Origin: Hexactinellida sp. DTS-2022
Taxonomy: Eukaryota; Porifera; Hexactinellida
Length of the DNA stretch: 64,000 nucleotides
Assembly (NCBI GenBank): GCA_028753945.1
Contig: JAPNXP010000004.1
Coordinates: 3,162,001 to 3,226,000, forward strand
Reading direction: 5' to 3'
Of this stretch, positions 1 to 11,822 are shown one piece after another (positions within the stretch are counted from its first letter, which is position 1; each line of letters starts with the position of its first letter). Made by a program: the position numbers and the translations under genes. The notes beneath the pieces were generated by a model that made no database searches, was not told where the DNA came from, and saw only the letters and a list, made by a program, of their open reading frames with translations.

Positions 1-170
1 AAAATTAAAAATAATGCTATTTTATTATTGTTAACATATGGTTTCATGTCAACATCCAAGTTGAAGCATCTACAAATGTCATTATGCTGCTATAAGCTTG
101 AATGCATTAATACAAATTATTACTGTTCAAATACTTTTGGCCAGTTAGTGTATATTGAATGTGTGTTAAG

Positions 171-420
171 CGTGGTAGAAAATCAGCATAGATCAGCCCT
201 CTCTAGAATTCACTCTCAACTTGCAGCTATACTAAAAATTTTTAATTCTGACAGGAGAGTAATGCATAATAACTCGGTAATTTGTGTAGACTACTAATTC
301 TTAACTCATTTCTTTGGGCCAGCATTACACCAACTCTTCACAAACTGCTTGCCCATTCGTAAAGATTGATACGCGATTGTAACTCTGGATATGGTCTCAA
401 GTGCCTCTCAGAAGAAGGCC
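171..420 (+). pseudogene. RAG1/Transib-like transposase, C-terminal fragment (copy 4)
   Basis: A short decayed 3' piece of the same transposase family found at 11.8, 17.9 and 22.8 kb. In two frames it reads through a stretch like copy 3's LSVILRLYNSSSK (here LAAILKIFNSDRR), then FLWASITPTLHKLLAHS, a stop, and GYGLKCLSEEGLE. The H-x4-H of LHKLLAH matches the zinc-binding histidines of RAG1, and SEEGLE aligns with the region of the catalytic Glu in RAG1/Transib. The N-terminal two thirds are absent. The sequence just upstream (about 50-165) recurs at about 14200-14300 in copy 1, so it probably belongs to the element. It ends at a hAT-like terminus at 426. Confidence 0.7.
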
Positions 421-1498
421 TAGAGCAGGGGTTGGAAATTTTTGAGCCTTCGGGCCAGATTGAGTAATTTACTGCATTAGTCGTGCCAAGCGATTTACCA
501 TCTTTTAGTCTTACTCGTAATTTGTCAATTGTAGAATTGTTAATTATCAGTAAATACTAACTATACATTGACTAATATTAATAATGTTACCACACTATTA
601 TTTATAAAAATATTGTACACCCTAGCTAGCCCGAACAACAAATTCAAGACTATGTTTCGTATAAATTTGGGGGGAAAAATTGAATATTACAATGGAATTA
701 TGAAATTTTTTATTAGAGAAGTATTTAGGTAGTACTATGTCATATGTTTAGTTTGGATTTAAAAGGTTTGGATTTTTAGTGTCCCATTTTATAGAGGCTT
801 ATATAAATCAAATCGCATTATTTCACGAGTCCTCACGAATTCGAAAATTGGAACAATGGAACAACTCTGTTCCGATTAGCGAGGTAGAGCATCGGGCCTG
901 ATAATTTTATCGACCAAGTGTTCAAAAATTAGGACAACAATTCAAATAGGATGAAATTTTCGAATAGGAGAGCCTTACAATAAATTGATCAAGCGATTCA
1001 GGAAGAATTTGTCAGGAAAAATAGTTTTGAGTCAAATGTAAGGAAATTTTCGTCAGGCTGGCTTCTGAGAGTGACCCTGTTTGGCTGAATTTCAGAAAAA
1101 TTCCATTTGCGCGAGCTGTGGAGAATGTGGGCATTTGAGAAAATGTAAGAAAGGAAAGATAGAATCCAATTCTAATATTGACTAGCGCGCTTCGCTTGCT
1201 AGATTTCTTTTAGGGCACGAATTATGTGCCATTATGTGAAGGTGTGAGAAATTTTGGGTGGAAACCTGCAACTTGTTGGCGGGTTCCCAAAGTTACCCCT
1301 ATATGCCAAAAATCACATTTGGAAACCGTTTACTTTCTTCAATCAACTCGGAAGATACAAACAACATATTTATACACACATACGTATATCCAGTTTAGTG
1401 TTTTAACGCTACCTACGACCTCATGAATGTAACGTCATGGGTAAAATCAATATATTTTACGATGTCAATTCAATTAGTATATCAGTTCCTTTACCTTA
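421..1498. other. Unassigned AT-rich stretch
   Basis: No coding signal seen. A hAT-like end (CAGGGGTTGG) starts at 426, but I could not find its partner end or target duplication. The short open frame at 1226-1426 has no recognisable domain and looks like chance. Confidence 0.4.
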
Positions 1499-1622
1499 CT
1501 GTATAGCAGTGGTTCCCAACCTTTTCCAACAAATGTCACGATATTACCCCCTAACATATATTTTTGCTATAATTACTCCCCAGCACTACAATGTACTATT
1601 TTGGTATTGAAATACTGTTACT

Positions 1623-1777
1623 CAAGGCCGCATTAAGGGTCGTCTGGGCCCTGGTACTGTCCAAATTTCAGGGCCCCTATTTGTCTTATACTGTCTGGAG
1701 GCACGCTACGCGGGCCCCTCAGGCCCTGGGCCCTGGTGCTGCAGCACCCATAGCCCCCCCCCCTTAATGCGGCCTTG
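1623..1777. mobile_element. hAT-type MITE, 155 bp, nested
   Basis: The inverted ends are CAAGGCCGCATTAAGG and CCTTAATGCGGCCTTG. The flanks CTGTTACT and CGGTTACT agree at 7 of 8 bases, consistent with an 8-bp duplication that has since mutated. The inside is rich in GGGCCC and C-tracts. It is inserted in the larger hAT-type element. Confidence 0.8.
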
Positions 1778-2020
1778 CGGTTACTGAAAAACTAAGTGAA
1801 AATATAAATAATACTGTTAATGAGAACAGTCAATATTATCAATACTAGGTATTTTTAATTACTCAGTGATTAAATCATTCAGTGAGACAAAGTGATCCAG
1901 AAAATTTCATAATACGAGCCCTTCGATCTCGGTCACTTTCGACAGATCGGTGCTACACAATACAAGTTAACGGCCGCTACGCGGCCTTACTCCTCGCTAA
2001 ACGATTGATTACCTTATTAG

Positions 2021-2419
2021 CAAGGTTGCAACCGAATAGTTGACCGAATAGTTGCTAGCCGATAAGCAATGAATCGGTCTCTTACCCAAATTCAGGTTTA
2101 TTGGTTTTTTATGAACCCTGATGTATTTAGCTCATCAAATAAAAGCATTGGACCTACCTAAAGATTATATTTTGCTGATCTGATCTTAGTATTCGGTTGA
2201 CCAAATAGTACTATTCGGTTGACCGAATAGTACAATTTGTCAACCGAATACTAACATATATTCACCAAAATATCTTTATCAGGTGAAGCAAATACTTGTA
2301 TTTGTAGACATGGATATATATGCGGTCCAAAATGACAAATAATACTGGGTTTCGGTAAGCGACCGATTCTTAGCTAATCGGCAAGCAACTATTCGGTCAA
2401 CTATTCGGTTGCAACCTTG
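2021..2419. mobile_element. hAT-type MITE, 399 bp, nested
   Basis: Inverted ends of more than 30 bp begin CAAGGTTGCAACCGAATAG and are flanked by the exact 8-bp duplication CTTATTAG (2013-2020 and 2420-2427). Internal repeats of CGGTTGACCGAATAGT (about 2190-2250) are typical of subterminal transposase-binding repeats, although binding is inferred only. Confidence 0.92.
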
Positions 2420-2784
2420 CTTATTAGTAATATTTGTCATAGTTATATACTTATAATACCGGTTGAAAGCCAACTTCTAGGTTTATTATGAATTTTCACT
2501 AATTTGTTTACCTATTTGTGTAAATAACAACAACAAAACTCGTATTATAAATTTATAAACGCGAAATTCGTGTTCAGGATACTTGGAAGTTAGTTTCAAT
2601 CAAAATTATAAATGCGGTTTCTTTTCCCCCATCATTTTATTACAATCCGGATTAACGCACAAACAAACACAACAATCGAGATTTAATAATATAGATATCT
2701 AAGTAGGTGGAATTCCTCCCCGAGGATGGCCAAATTCCTCCCCAGGGAGGAATTCCTCCCAGGTTGGGAACCACTGCTGTATAG

Positions 2785-4816
2785 TATAAATGAAAAATAA
2801 CTAATATCATTGATTTCATTCTTAAACTTGCCTATATTCAATGAAAACATATATAGCGTTGCTATGTAATATAAGCCATAGATATATCTAGTAAAAATCA
2901 TGATAACATGAAACACTTTGTTTTTACTTCATAACTCGTCAAATCAATATGCATTCAACTAGCGTGGACGAGAAAATCACCAATATTATCGAAATTTATA
3001 TTATTTATTAGGAATTCAATAATTTAGGTCAATTTTTCGGTGAAATTTCCCTATTTTGGTGAAATGTGGCCATACAACTTTGCGAATTTAGAAAAAAGTA
3101 TGGAAATGCTCGGAACGTTTTTTATTTATATATATAAACTACATCTCCCAGAAATTTCAAGTTGGTATCATAAATAGTTACGGAGTTCTCTAGCTTTTTC
3201 CACAGCCGGTATTAGAAAATATTTATGTGGAGAAGAGGGTGTAGAAGGACACAATAGTGGCACAAACATTCAATACTTCTGACAGAAAATGGTTTGAAGA
3301 TAATTGAAGCAGTTAATATTCCTCGAAAACGATTACTGATAGTGTTAGCAAGTTAGAGCTAAGCACTTGCTCAACTCTGATTTTCATGATCGATGGTCAG
3401 TGATGGTCACATGACACCTCCATATATGGGCATGGACTTTTTAGCATGGTAACTATTTGGATAATAGTCCAATTAGTTTTTCCAATGATATATGCATAAT
3501 ATATAGATGTGAATAATCGATTAGAGCTAACGGTGTCCGGACAGGGCTAATTACAGAAATTCTTTTATTCCACAGGAATTTTTTTTTAAAATAAATATAC
3601 ACTCAATGACATAAATATTTGTCCTCCAATCTTAATTTTGATTTTGTCATTCATAAGTGTCACAATATGACGTTGCAACACCTCCTTATATGGTAAAGAT
3701 TACAAATTTTGCCGATATCATTGAAATTTTACAGTAGAGTATGAGTAATAGTAGACATTATCTTGTTTTTTCTAGAAGTAATATATTGGGGGGGAATACT
3801 AAGACACTTTAGAATCAAAATGAAATGTTAGTAAGTGACTATATTGAGAAATTAGAACAAATAAACACTTAATTTTCAAATGCTTGTTTCAAAGAATAAT
3901 AAAATTGATTTAGAAAGCTTAGTTTTGATGAAATGGATTGAGTTATCTTTACAAACTCAACTGCATTGTCAATAACATAACTATATCGAAAAAAAATAGG
4001 AAGTAGAATGAGTAATTTATGATTTGGGATTGAATATAGGAACAGAATGTGTGAAATTTCCCAATAAATTGAAGAAATGTGGACTTTGAATCGAAAACTG
4101 TAAAAAAATCGAGGAGAAAAAATTAAATTCATTGTTATCGCTAGTTCGATAGGTTTCTAAGAAACTCAATTTCTTATACAACAACTAGTTAGAAGTTGGG
4201 AAGTGCTTCTACAAAAGATTATAGACTATTAGACTATGTTACGGTCAATTAGAAGCCATTTTTAGAAATTCTATTTATAATTTCCTACATTTTGAAATTT
4301 GAATTTTTGAAAGTGCAGTTATTCTTAGAAATGCCTTCGAAGATACTTGTTATGAATCACAAGTAGTTATGAAGAAGCAATACAAATTTACCATTGTAAT
4401 TTGTCTGAATCCCTATCCGGACACCGCTAAGCTCTGCTTTCTCTAGTTTATGAGATACAAAATTGGTGAATCATCAAAATGTGGCACATATCCATGCCCA
4501 TATATGGTCATTTAAAAAACGGGGCGTCTGAGGGTCACAAAATGTATTAGGGACGCATAGGAAGTCTTGTATTGCCAGGCTTTTTCACTAGTACATTTTA
4601 ATTCTAGGTGCACGGGAGTCTGAAAAACGTATTCAAAGGGGGTGTGTTAGAAATAGGACCCCAAGGATAGATGATGTGCCCTAGCTAGGCGAATTTTATC
4701 TTTCTATATGATTTTTTTATCAATTTTGGTGTTTTTACCACAGACTATCAAATGGGCCAGGTATATTCAGGGAAATCACCAAAAATCTTTTCAGTTACAG
4801 CAAACAATCCATCTTA
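2785..4816. other. Non-coding, with an imperfect inverted-repeat family
   Basis: No gene is supported. Two blocks around 3320-3540 and 4410-4600 carry related sequence in opposite orientation (CACCTCCATATATGGGCATG near 3415 and CATGCCCATATATGG near 4493). The same family recurs at 33850-34250, so this is a dispersed fold-back repeat. Frames such as 3869-4132 (minus) have no domain and strongly biased composition. Confidence 0.5.
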
Positions 4817-5578
4817 GTGCAGCGGAACAACCATACAATTGTTCATTTTTTTGATAAAAGCACCAACATTTGTACACATGTACTTTGATGTAGTGCGAAC
4901 ATTTGAGGATATTGAGGCAATTGAAAGAGTGTCTATATCGGCCATGACAGCTCGTCAAAGTTAACACGTCCGATAGTGTTCGCCGGACTTGTTTCCCATA
5001 ATAACTTGTTCAAATTAAGTTATATCGTCTTTTTTATTGTTGAATTCGGTTTCCAAGTAAAATTTCCGATAATTTGATATATCACAAGACCATATATGGA
5101 AGAGTTTTCCATAGCAACGCTGGAATGTACCAGGAATGTGAAAAAATTTCATCTCCAATTGTGTCTTTATCCAGTCGAGTGACCCCTGTTTCGACTCCCA
5201 TCAACTACCTGAGTATAATTATGATTGGATAGGCACACAATTTGAGAATGGATTGTTCGCACATTCCTGACATATTTTTGATACATTCCAGCGTTGCGAT
5301 GGAAAAAATCCTCCAAATGTTGTCATGTGATATATCAAATTGCTGGAAATTTTACGCTGAGTACAAATATGATGATTATAAGTTGATTAGAATTGATTTG
5401 AGAAAGTTAGTTACGAAAATGTCGGCGATTTACTATGAAATGGCCGACACTGCCACCCGTGTAAAAAAAATTTCCCAAAACGGATTTTGGATATGTTATT
5501 CTACGAAAAATTCCGCTTCTAATGATTCTAAAATACGCTTTGTATGAATTTTTCAAGGTTCAACCTTCCAACGACCAG
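4817..5578. repeat. Dispersed repeat B, copy 1, with internal fold-back
   Basis: The first ~410 bp (4817-5225) is nearly identical to 33186-33600. The second part (5240-5578) matches 19543-19900 in reverse complement and ends at CCAACGACCAG. The two halves are themselves imperfect inverted repeats, sharing the GATATATCACA and ACATTCCAGCGTTG blocks. The 101-residue frame at 5242-5547 is a by-product of this repeat, as its mirror copy near 19.6 kb is also open. Confidence 0.75.
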
Positions 5579-5972
5579 ATTATTAATCCTAGTTCTAATA
5601 ACACATAAAATAATAAAATAACGTTCAATAAATTGCTAAATTCAATACACGTATTAGATATTTCATCCGTTAGTTGACTATAAAGTTCCAAAACTTTATC
5701 TGTCGCGTTCTGTCAAGTTTTCTCGTAAGTTTTATATGATAGCATTTTAAATTCTCTGTTTAATAAAGCAAATTCTAAATTTCCGAAAGTTCCCGATAAT
5801 TTAGTTTAGTTACCTGAACTTACTTTGTCACTAGAAATATTTACAAATTTCAAATTATAAGTTGTATGTAAACATTGTGGTTGCTAAGCTTGCTGATATG
5901 TTGCTAATATGTAAACATTGTGGTTGCTAAGCTGAAATATGAAAAATCATATATCAACAATTAGAGCTATTT

Positions 5973-6060
5973 AAAAGTACCTGGCGCATGCGCTAAAAGT
6001 ACTAGGCGCATGCGCTACTAGTACCTGGCGCATGCGCTAAAAGTACCTGGCGCATGCACT
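5973..6060 (+). repeat. KDZ left subterminal tandem repeat, 4 x 22 bp
   Basis: Four head-to-tail units of the type AAAAGTACCTGGCGCATGCG, with small differences between units. They match the right-end array in inverted orientation and are the likely transposase recognition repeats (inference). Confidence 0.9.
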
Positions 6061-6318
6061 ACTACTACTATTACATTTAATACGTATAGGCAACATTCCT
6101 ATGAAATGTGACCGTTTCCAATGTGAATAGTATGTTTAAATGGAATGTTCAAATATTTTAACTACAAATCATATTAATTGTTTGTCTGGTTACCCGTTAT
6201 TTACCAATATTACTAATTGGAATGTATGCATAATTTGGTTTCGAATTTAAAACTATAAAAAGTTTTTGTCGTTCCTTAATTTGTTTTGCAAATCAAGTTC
6301 TCAAACACTTATATTATA

Positions 6319-9300
6319 ATGGCAGAATACTTCACTTCCTCAATGATGTCTCTGAATTCGAAAAACAAAAAAAGAAAAGCAGAGGAAGAAGACATCACTT
6401 TTCTGACAGAGGATGTAAGGAGAGTGCAATTTGCAGAGGAACCCTTAATTATTTCAGAATTCAACGTATCACAAAGTAAGTGTTCTATTTATATATATTT
6501 GTTGTGAAATACTATTTTTTATAGCGTGCGATGAAAATGAGGATTACTCAGAACTTATTAAAGGAATAGAACTTTCTACTATTGAACAGTATGTAAGAAT
6601 CTTAATTGAGGAGTCTCAACTGTGTCAATTAGAGGACAGTAAATATGTTATAATAACGGATTTCGAACATTCACAAGGTATGCCTTTATATTACTTTGTT
6701 TATATTTAATCGCTGTATCCAAGTTAATTATACAATGTAAGGACGACCAGTTACATAAAAACTAATATTATTTACTGCATACAAAGTTACAAACTAATCA
6801 CATGTGAAAAATATTGATCAGTAAATATATTGCTCCTTAAAACTATTATACTATTGGTCTAGTTAGTCTGCATTACCCATAAATACAAAAGTTATTTGTA
6901 TCTATGGGTAATGCAATAACTTATAGGAAAACTGGTATTCAAAAGAAAAAGCCTTGCTATTGATACAGAACTTCAATTTTGCTCTTGCTGTGACAAAAAT
7001 GATTGTCTTCACTATCAAGCTTTTGTCTAATGTTCACAGATGAAGTGCTTGAAAGTGTGTGAGGCCAACAAACTTGATGAAATAGTCTATTTTCTAGTCA
7101 ATCCTACGAATATATTTATCTCAGCACTTGATACTCTTCATAACTATACTTCAAGAAGTGGTCATTGGTTCTGCAATTCTTGTATTGGTAAATGTAAACA
7201 ACAACCTAAGCTATCAAATATCCTCGCTATGACTGGACATGACCTATCGATTAAAAATCAACGACGGATTGAATACACTGTGGTAACGTCTAATCAAATA
7301 CCAATGAATCTTGATGAAACTCTTTGCTCCAATTATGACAAACAGCTTTCCGAAGGTATCCATCTACCAACTCATCTAATGCCTGAAAAAAACTACTGCA
7401 AGCACGGTTATATTTTCAACGGAGAGGACCAACTTAAATTGGAAAACACTGGAATAGTTATATATACAGAGAATGATGTAATTGAACTCAAGGAACACAA
7501 AGGTAGGATGCTACTTTAATAGCTATCTCTATTTAATTTTTGAATAAGAAAATTCTCGTTATTTCATATTACATATAATTTATCATTTAGTGTACAGCTC
7601 GATATGTGAAGGTCCTTGTAAGTGCCTAGCAGTCTACGAAGGAAATAATTATTTACTCTTAAATATCAACAACAAGTACTTCATTCATTATAGCTTATTA
7701 TACGATTATAGTGAGCTCATGACGATGTCAAGGAATACTCTGTACGGATACTTTAGGTTAGTGTACGTATCCATCGTATTTATTCCAGATAATGTATATG
7801 TTTGAGCAGGGTTTTTTTTAAGGCCGATCTTGCTGTAAATTTTGCACCAGTATTTTTTGGAGTTACACCACGATTTGGGTCGGCCTGGGCCTGTGCAGTG
7901 TTGAGTTATACCAAGGCCGCGCTGAGTTACATCAAGGTCTCAACCTTAAAAAATAGCCTGTGTTTGAGTATACAGTACATCTCTATTAACTGAACTTAAG
8001 ATGTACCCCTTCGAGAATATAAAATAACATATTTTATCAGATTGTAAGTACTAATTAGATCAATTACGTACCTAGCGAGAACTACTGTAATGCCAATATT
8101 ATCTAAATTTATCCTATATTATACGTATGTTTAATTAGTGCTAAAAACCGGAAGCTTCAAAGAATGGGAAGAAAGAGTACCTTCAAGTATCACATAGTTT
8201 ATCGTGCCTGGAACGCATATTTAAGATTAGTTGACCTTGATTACCCCTCACTTTACACCTGCCCCCAATGTAAGCTGCAGCCAAAAATAGTAATTCTAGA
8301 TGGAATAGCTATGGGAACCATGAGATCACTACCAGAAGTTATTGAAACAGAAGACTACGAACAAAAATATTCTATGATTGCAATCTCTGACAGAGTATTT
8401 ATTCATGATTCAACCCTTCGAAAAAAATTCTTAAACTACAGCCTGCAAGGCCTAGCAGAAGATAATTTCAATGAACTGGTAAACATTCATGATACGTTTT
8501 GTGACTACATAACTTCCACTTCTTCAAAGTTGGATAACTGGGTGACAATAAGTGAAAATCATGAGAAGGTTAGGAAAGTGATACAACTTCTGTGTCGTAA
8601 CGAGCCGATAACAGGATTGTTTCAATTCTCTATTTTGGATGCAAGCGAGAGAAAAACTATAGTTCACCTGTCTGATGGGGGATCGGCCAAGGAAGAATCC
8701 TTAAACCTGATCTATCAAAAAATGTATACGCTTGAGTGTTTGATCAAGTCAATACAACCATCCATAGACATAACCGGATATGTCACGTTAGACCCAGTTG
8801 TTGCCTCATTATTGAAGAAAATAATGACTCAAATCGATTCCCTATCCAGAAAACCAACCCGAAAGCTAGTTGAATTCTGTCCCGATAGTAATGAGTACTA
8901 CAATTACTTCCCGGCTTTTGATAAAAACTACAAGTAAGTCTACTAGTAATCCTCTTGTTAAAATGTGACTACATAGTATATACTGTAATATTTTATATGT
9001 TTTCCACAGGATACCAGTGTACGAGAATGCAACCGTCGAGTCGGTGGATAACTGTTCAAAAAGATTTCCAAAGCATCACAAGTTTTCTCCAGGACTGATG
9101 GCTATCACCTGCCAACATAGAGTTTGCTACGGATTTCAGATTCTTAGAAAACATGAATCTACTGTATTAGTTTATAACTTACTACTCAGAATATTCAAAG
9201 TGCAGACGAAAGTGATAATATATGATAACGCTTGCAACTTACATGATACATGTATGAAAAGGTAATTTGTATTACCTCAGTGTTTAGCTCACTGACTGAA

Positions 9301-9611
9301 ATTATTTGCAGTCTATTTCAAAATTGTAGGAATTACCTTTCTCTCTTCTTTATAGAGATCCAAAGTTATTTATGAAGACTACCTTTCTCATCGATCGTTT
9401 TCACTCAACAAATCACAAGTGTTGTCCGTCCTACTCAATGAGAAATATTCACACAGAAGAGATGAAGAAAATTAACTCACAAGTTTGTGAACAATTATTC
9501 TCTTCACTTAGAAGGATTTCAACTCAGATTGCATATATGCGTGTCGAAAACGTCTTTTTCACGACAAGATATTTCCTGGCTTGTTTTAATTCTAGTAAAC
9601 CAAAAGTTTAA
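6319..9611 (+). pseudogene. KDZ transposase, seven exons, one in-frame stop
   Basis: Exons 6319-6475, 6525-6677, 6927-7502, 7591-7756, 8139-8933, 9010-9261 and 9356-9611 have GT-AG borders and join in phase to 2355 nt (784 residues). A Cys-rich region (CSCCDKNDC, about residues 125-135; CNSCIGKC near 195) precedes the RNase H-like core. Likely catalytic residues are Asp ~405 (ILDG), Asp ~688 (IIYDNAC) and Glu ~745 (NSQVCEQ). FLIDRFHSTNHKCCPSY near 710-726 is a hallmark of Zisupton/Dileera-type enzymes. The only break is TAA at 7028-7030 (codon 138), with the frame open on both sides. Read literally, 7025-7039 is a 15-nt GT...AG segment that would remove the stop, but the other introns are 49 nt or longer, so a nonsense mutation is more likely. 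The fourth intron holds a 154-bp MITE. Confidence 0.88.
7807..7960. mobile_element. hAT-type MITE, 154 bp, in a KDZ intron
   Basis: Exact 8-bp duplication TGTTTGAG (7799-7806 and 7961-7968). The ends are CAGGGTTTTTTTTAAGG and CCTTAAAAAATAGCCTG. The ends resemble those of the elements at 41829 and 62997. It lies between exons 4 and 5 of the KDZ transposase. Confidence 0.9.
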
Positions 9612-9677
9612 TAAATATAAATTTATATTTGAATACAATAAATATTAATAGTGTGTAAAAATGTAATGTGGTAACAG

Positions 9678-11474
9678 TTATTCAGTCAATGAAGTTACAT
9701 TTCGAGGGCTACAGGGGGGGCAAGAAAAAAACTCTACATCCTCGCTTACGTCTACGAATCCTACACATGGTTTATGATACCAATTAAGGCATTTAGGGCA
9801 CTCTACCATGTTAGCAAATGCATAAGATGGTAGGTTACAGAGACACCATAACTTAATCTTAAATTCTGATCTTAAAAGGGTGCACATTTTAGATCGAAGT
9901 ATCTTGCTTTCTGTGGTCGGGAAGGGTGTTAATACTTCGTTATTGAAGCAATCACTTACGTGCGACCTCATTCTATTTTGTTTCCAGCGAACAAGGGCTG
10001 GATCATCTCCGTTTGCAATTGCCAGACAGACTGCAGCTGCAAACAATCCGAAGTCTGCACCTCCTCTTTGTTGTTGAATAGGTACAAAAGTAACTTTTAG
10101 TTCTCCAGAACTGCTCCCATAGAGGAGAGATAACTGTACATCCAACTCTTCACTTGTTCTGCTTGTCATCATTGAGTCATAAAGACTGACATTCCCTTCA
10201 ATATCAACACTGGAGCACACCCAATGAAGTGCCCCGTCATGGTGTATTTGCATGCTTGGACGGGGAGCTCTGACGAATTGCCGGTTCTAAAATAGAAATC
10301 TTAAAATAAATTAGGCTGCTATGAGACGAGTGTTGGCCTAATTAAGTAGTAAACTTTATCTTAATTACTTACTTTGGAAAGAATTGTATCCTGAAGGCCC
10401 TGTACATGGGGATAAGTATTCTTCAAGAGATCCTATATAATTTACATCGTAAATATCATAACTATATCTGTTGCTAATCAACTTACACAAAATGCATTAA
10501 TACACGTATCAGTTAGGAATGTATTTCCAGTTGACAGCTCATGTAGGGATTGTGCTTTGTCTTTTCGGGTGACTATCGGTGTAAATTCAAAAATGGGGCT
10601 CAACGGTGTCGTACCCAAAAGCGTGGATAAGCTAGGTGTAGGTACAGGGCAAGTAGGGTCTGTGTAAGAAGAGATTTCGATCTGTTTTAATTCTGGAAAG
10701 AAAGATCCGTTACTACTAGTATCGATATCGGATACCGGGATCGCTTTGGCAGATGAACACTGAGGATGAGTAGTCTCTGCTGAGTGTGTTTGTTGATCCT
10801 CAAATCTGGTTTCTGGAGATATCCTGGGATTTTACTGGAGAACGCTTCTGAAGATGTTCTACGCCTTTTAGTTGCGTGAGGAATCGACTTTGGACTACTA
10901 TGAGATTGCTCTCGAACGTTATCGCGGTTTCTACTATCTTTGTAACACTTGATAATTTTACATAGAGACTCTCTATTGCAGAGCTTGATATTCTTATATT
11001 CCACGTCGTTTGGCCAAAATGATGGTTTTAGGGAATCGTCCTTCCAAAAAGCACTGTTTTTCCCTAATTATAGGATGTCGAGTTACATTAAGCATACATT
11101 CGGGGATAATATTCGTTTTAGTTCCGTTATTTAATAAATAAATGACAACACACCAATCGAATCTTTCGTAATCCACGAGACAAGCTTTCGAAGGGTTGGT
11201 ACATTGACGATGTCCAGATCTCCCCAGATAAGATCAATTATTCGTTGGTCATCAGATAGCTTGTCATGGCGGGTTCGATGTGTTTACCAACTATGGACTT
11301 CGAAACGTCATCTTTCAGAGAATGTACGAGCTGTTGAAATTTCTCTGGCCCTATGGTAGCTAGTTTTCCTCTCCATGTATGTACCACTCCTATACTTTCT
11401 CCTGTTATGGACCGGAATTGCTTGAGAGTAGAGGACAACATCTCACGAGCGTTCGATTTTGTCATTCGAGGCAT
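9678..11474 (-). pseudogene. ULP1-like (C48) protease domain plus PHD finger, KDZ accessory gene; catalytic Cys lost
   Basis: Read on the minus strand from ATG at 11474. The 5' part (11474 to 10488) is open in pieces with apparent frameshifts near 11250 and 11200. It is followed by exons 10432-10373 (DLLKNTYPHVQGLQDTILSK) and 10286-9678, joined by GT-AG introns. The last exon has the ULP1-type core: catalytic His in HHDGALHWV, Asp in LYDSM, and QQQRGGADFGLF, where the family has Cys at the Phe position (codon 10052-10050, TTC). After this comes a C4HC3 PHD finger (CLC, CPKC, HKPC, CPPC). KDZ elements elsewhere carry similar SUMO-protease-like genes. Here the protease should be inactive, while the His, Asp and PHD ligands remain. 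Confidence 0.8.
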
Positions 11475-11497
11475 TTTAGCTACTTGTAAATTATATA

Positions 11498-11575
11498 CAG
11501 TAAACTCTCGTTATAACGAAGTGCTTCAGATATCCATTTCGTTATAGCCGACTTCGTTACAAAGGGAGTTCACTG
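11498..11575. mobile_element. pogo/Tigger-like MITE, 78 bp
   Basis: The ends CAGTAAACTC and GAGTTCACTG are inverted and flanked by TA on both sides (11496-11497 and 11576-11577). The inside contains CGTTATAACGAAGT and its inverse. It sits between the 5' end of the ULP1-like gene and the KDZ right repeats. Confidence 0.8.
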
Positions 11576-11684
11576 TAACTGTTTAGTTAATTATTCAGAT
11601 AGTGCCCAGTACTCAATATTTATTATGTAAAACGAAAGCCTATTTAATTAAACACACCTCATATACGGATGTTGCGTCACACGA

Positions 11685-11774
11685 GTAGCGCATGCACCAG
11701 GTACTAGTAGCGCATGCGCCAGGTACTAGTAGCGCATGCGCCAGGTACTTTTAGCGCATGCGCCAGGTACTTTT
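11685..11774 (-). repeat. KDZ right subterminal tandem repeat
   Basis: Four units of AGCGCATGCGCCAGGTACT, the inverse of the left array. The distal unit has CATGCACC, mirroring the innermost left unit that has CATGCACT. Confidence 0.9.
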
Positions 11775-11822
11775 AAATATATGACAATTAGTAGGTAATG
11801 TATTTTAATGCTTATTTAGAAT

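Larger units (their letters stand above)
1507..2776. mobile_element. hAT-type non-autonomous element, 1270 bp
   Basis: The ends are CAGTGGTTCCCAACC and its reverse complement, flanked by the exact 8-bp duplication CTGTATAG (1499-1506 and 2777-2784). Near the right end there are several GGAGGAATTCCTCC palindromic units (about 2705-2765). It carries no transposase gene and hosts two smaller elements, at 1623-1777 and 2021-2419. Confidence 0.9.
5965..11783. mobile_element. KDZ-superfamily DNA transposon, 5819 bp, nearly intact
   Basis: The element is delimited by the exact 8-bp duplication ACAATTAG at 5957-5964 and 11784-11791. Its ends share TATTTAAAAGTACC in inverted orientation, followed at each side by four 22-bp units with the palindromic core GCGCATGCGC. 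Inside are a spliced plus-strand transposase (6319-9611) and a convergent minus-strand ULP1-like/PHD gene (11474-9678). KDZ elements are known to make 8-bp duplications and often to carry a ULP1-type protease. It sits about 30 bp upstream of the first ATG of RAG1-like copy 1, so it landed in that older element. It also contains two small MITEs (7807-7960 and 11498-11575). Confidence 0.92.

Noticed and set aside
5242..5547. 101-residue plus-strand frame
   Set aside because: Its mirror copy at 19527-19832 is also open; both lie in a dispersed repeat, with no domain.
7025..7039. 15-nt micro-intron removing the stop in the KDZ transposase
   Set aside because: Other introns in the gene are 49-382 nt; a single nonsense mutation is simpler. 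Kept only as an open point.
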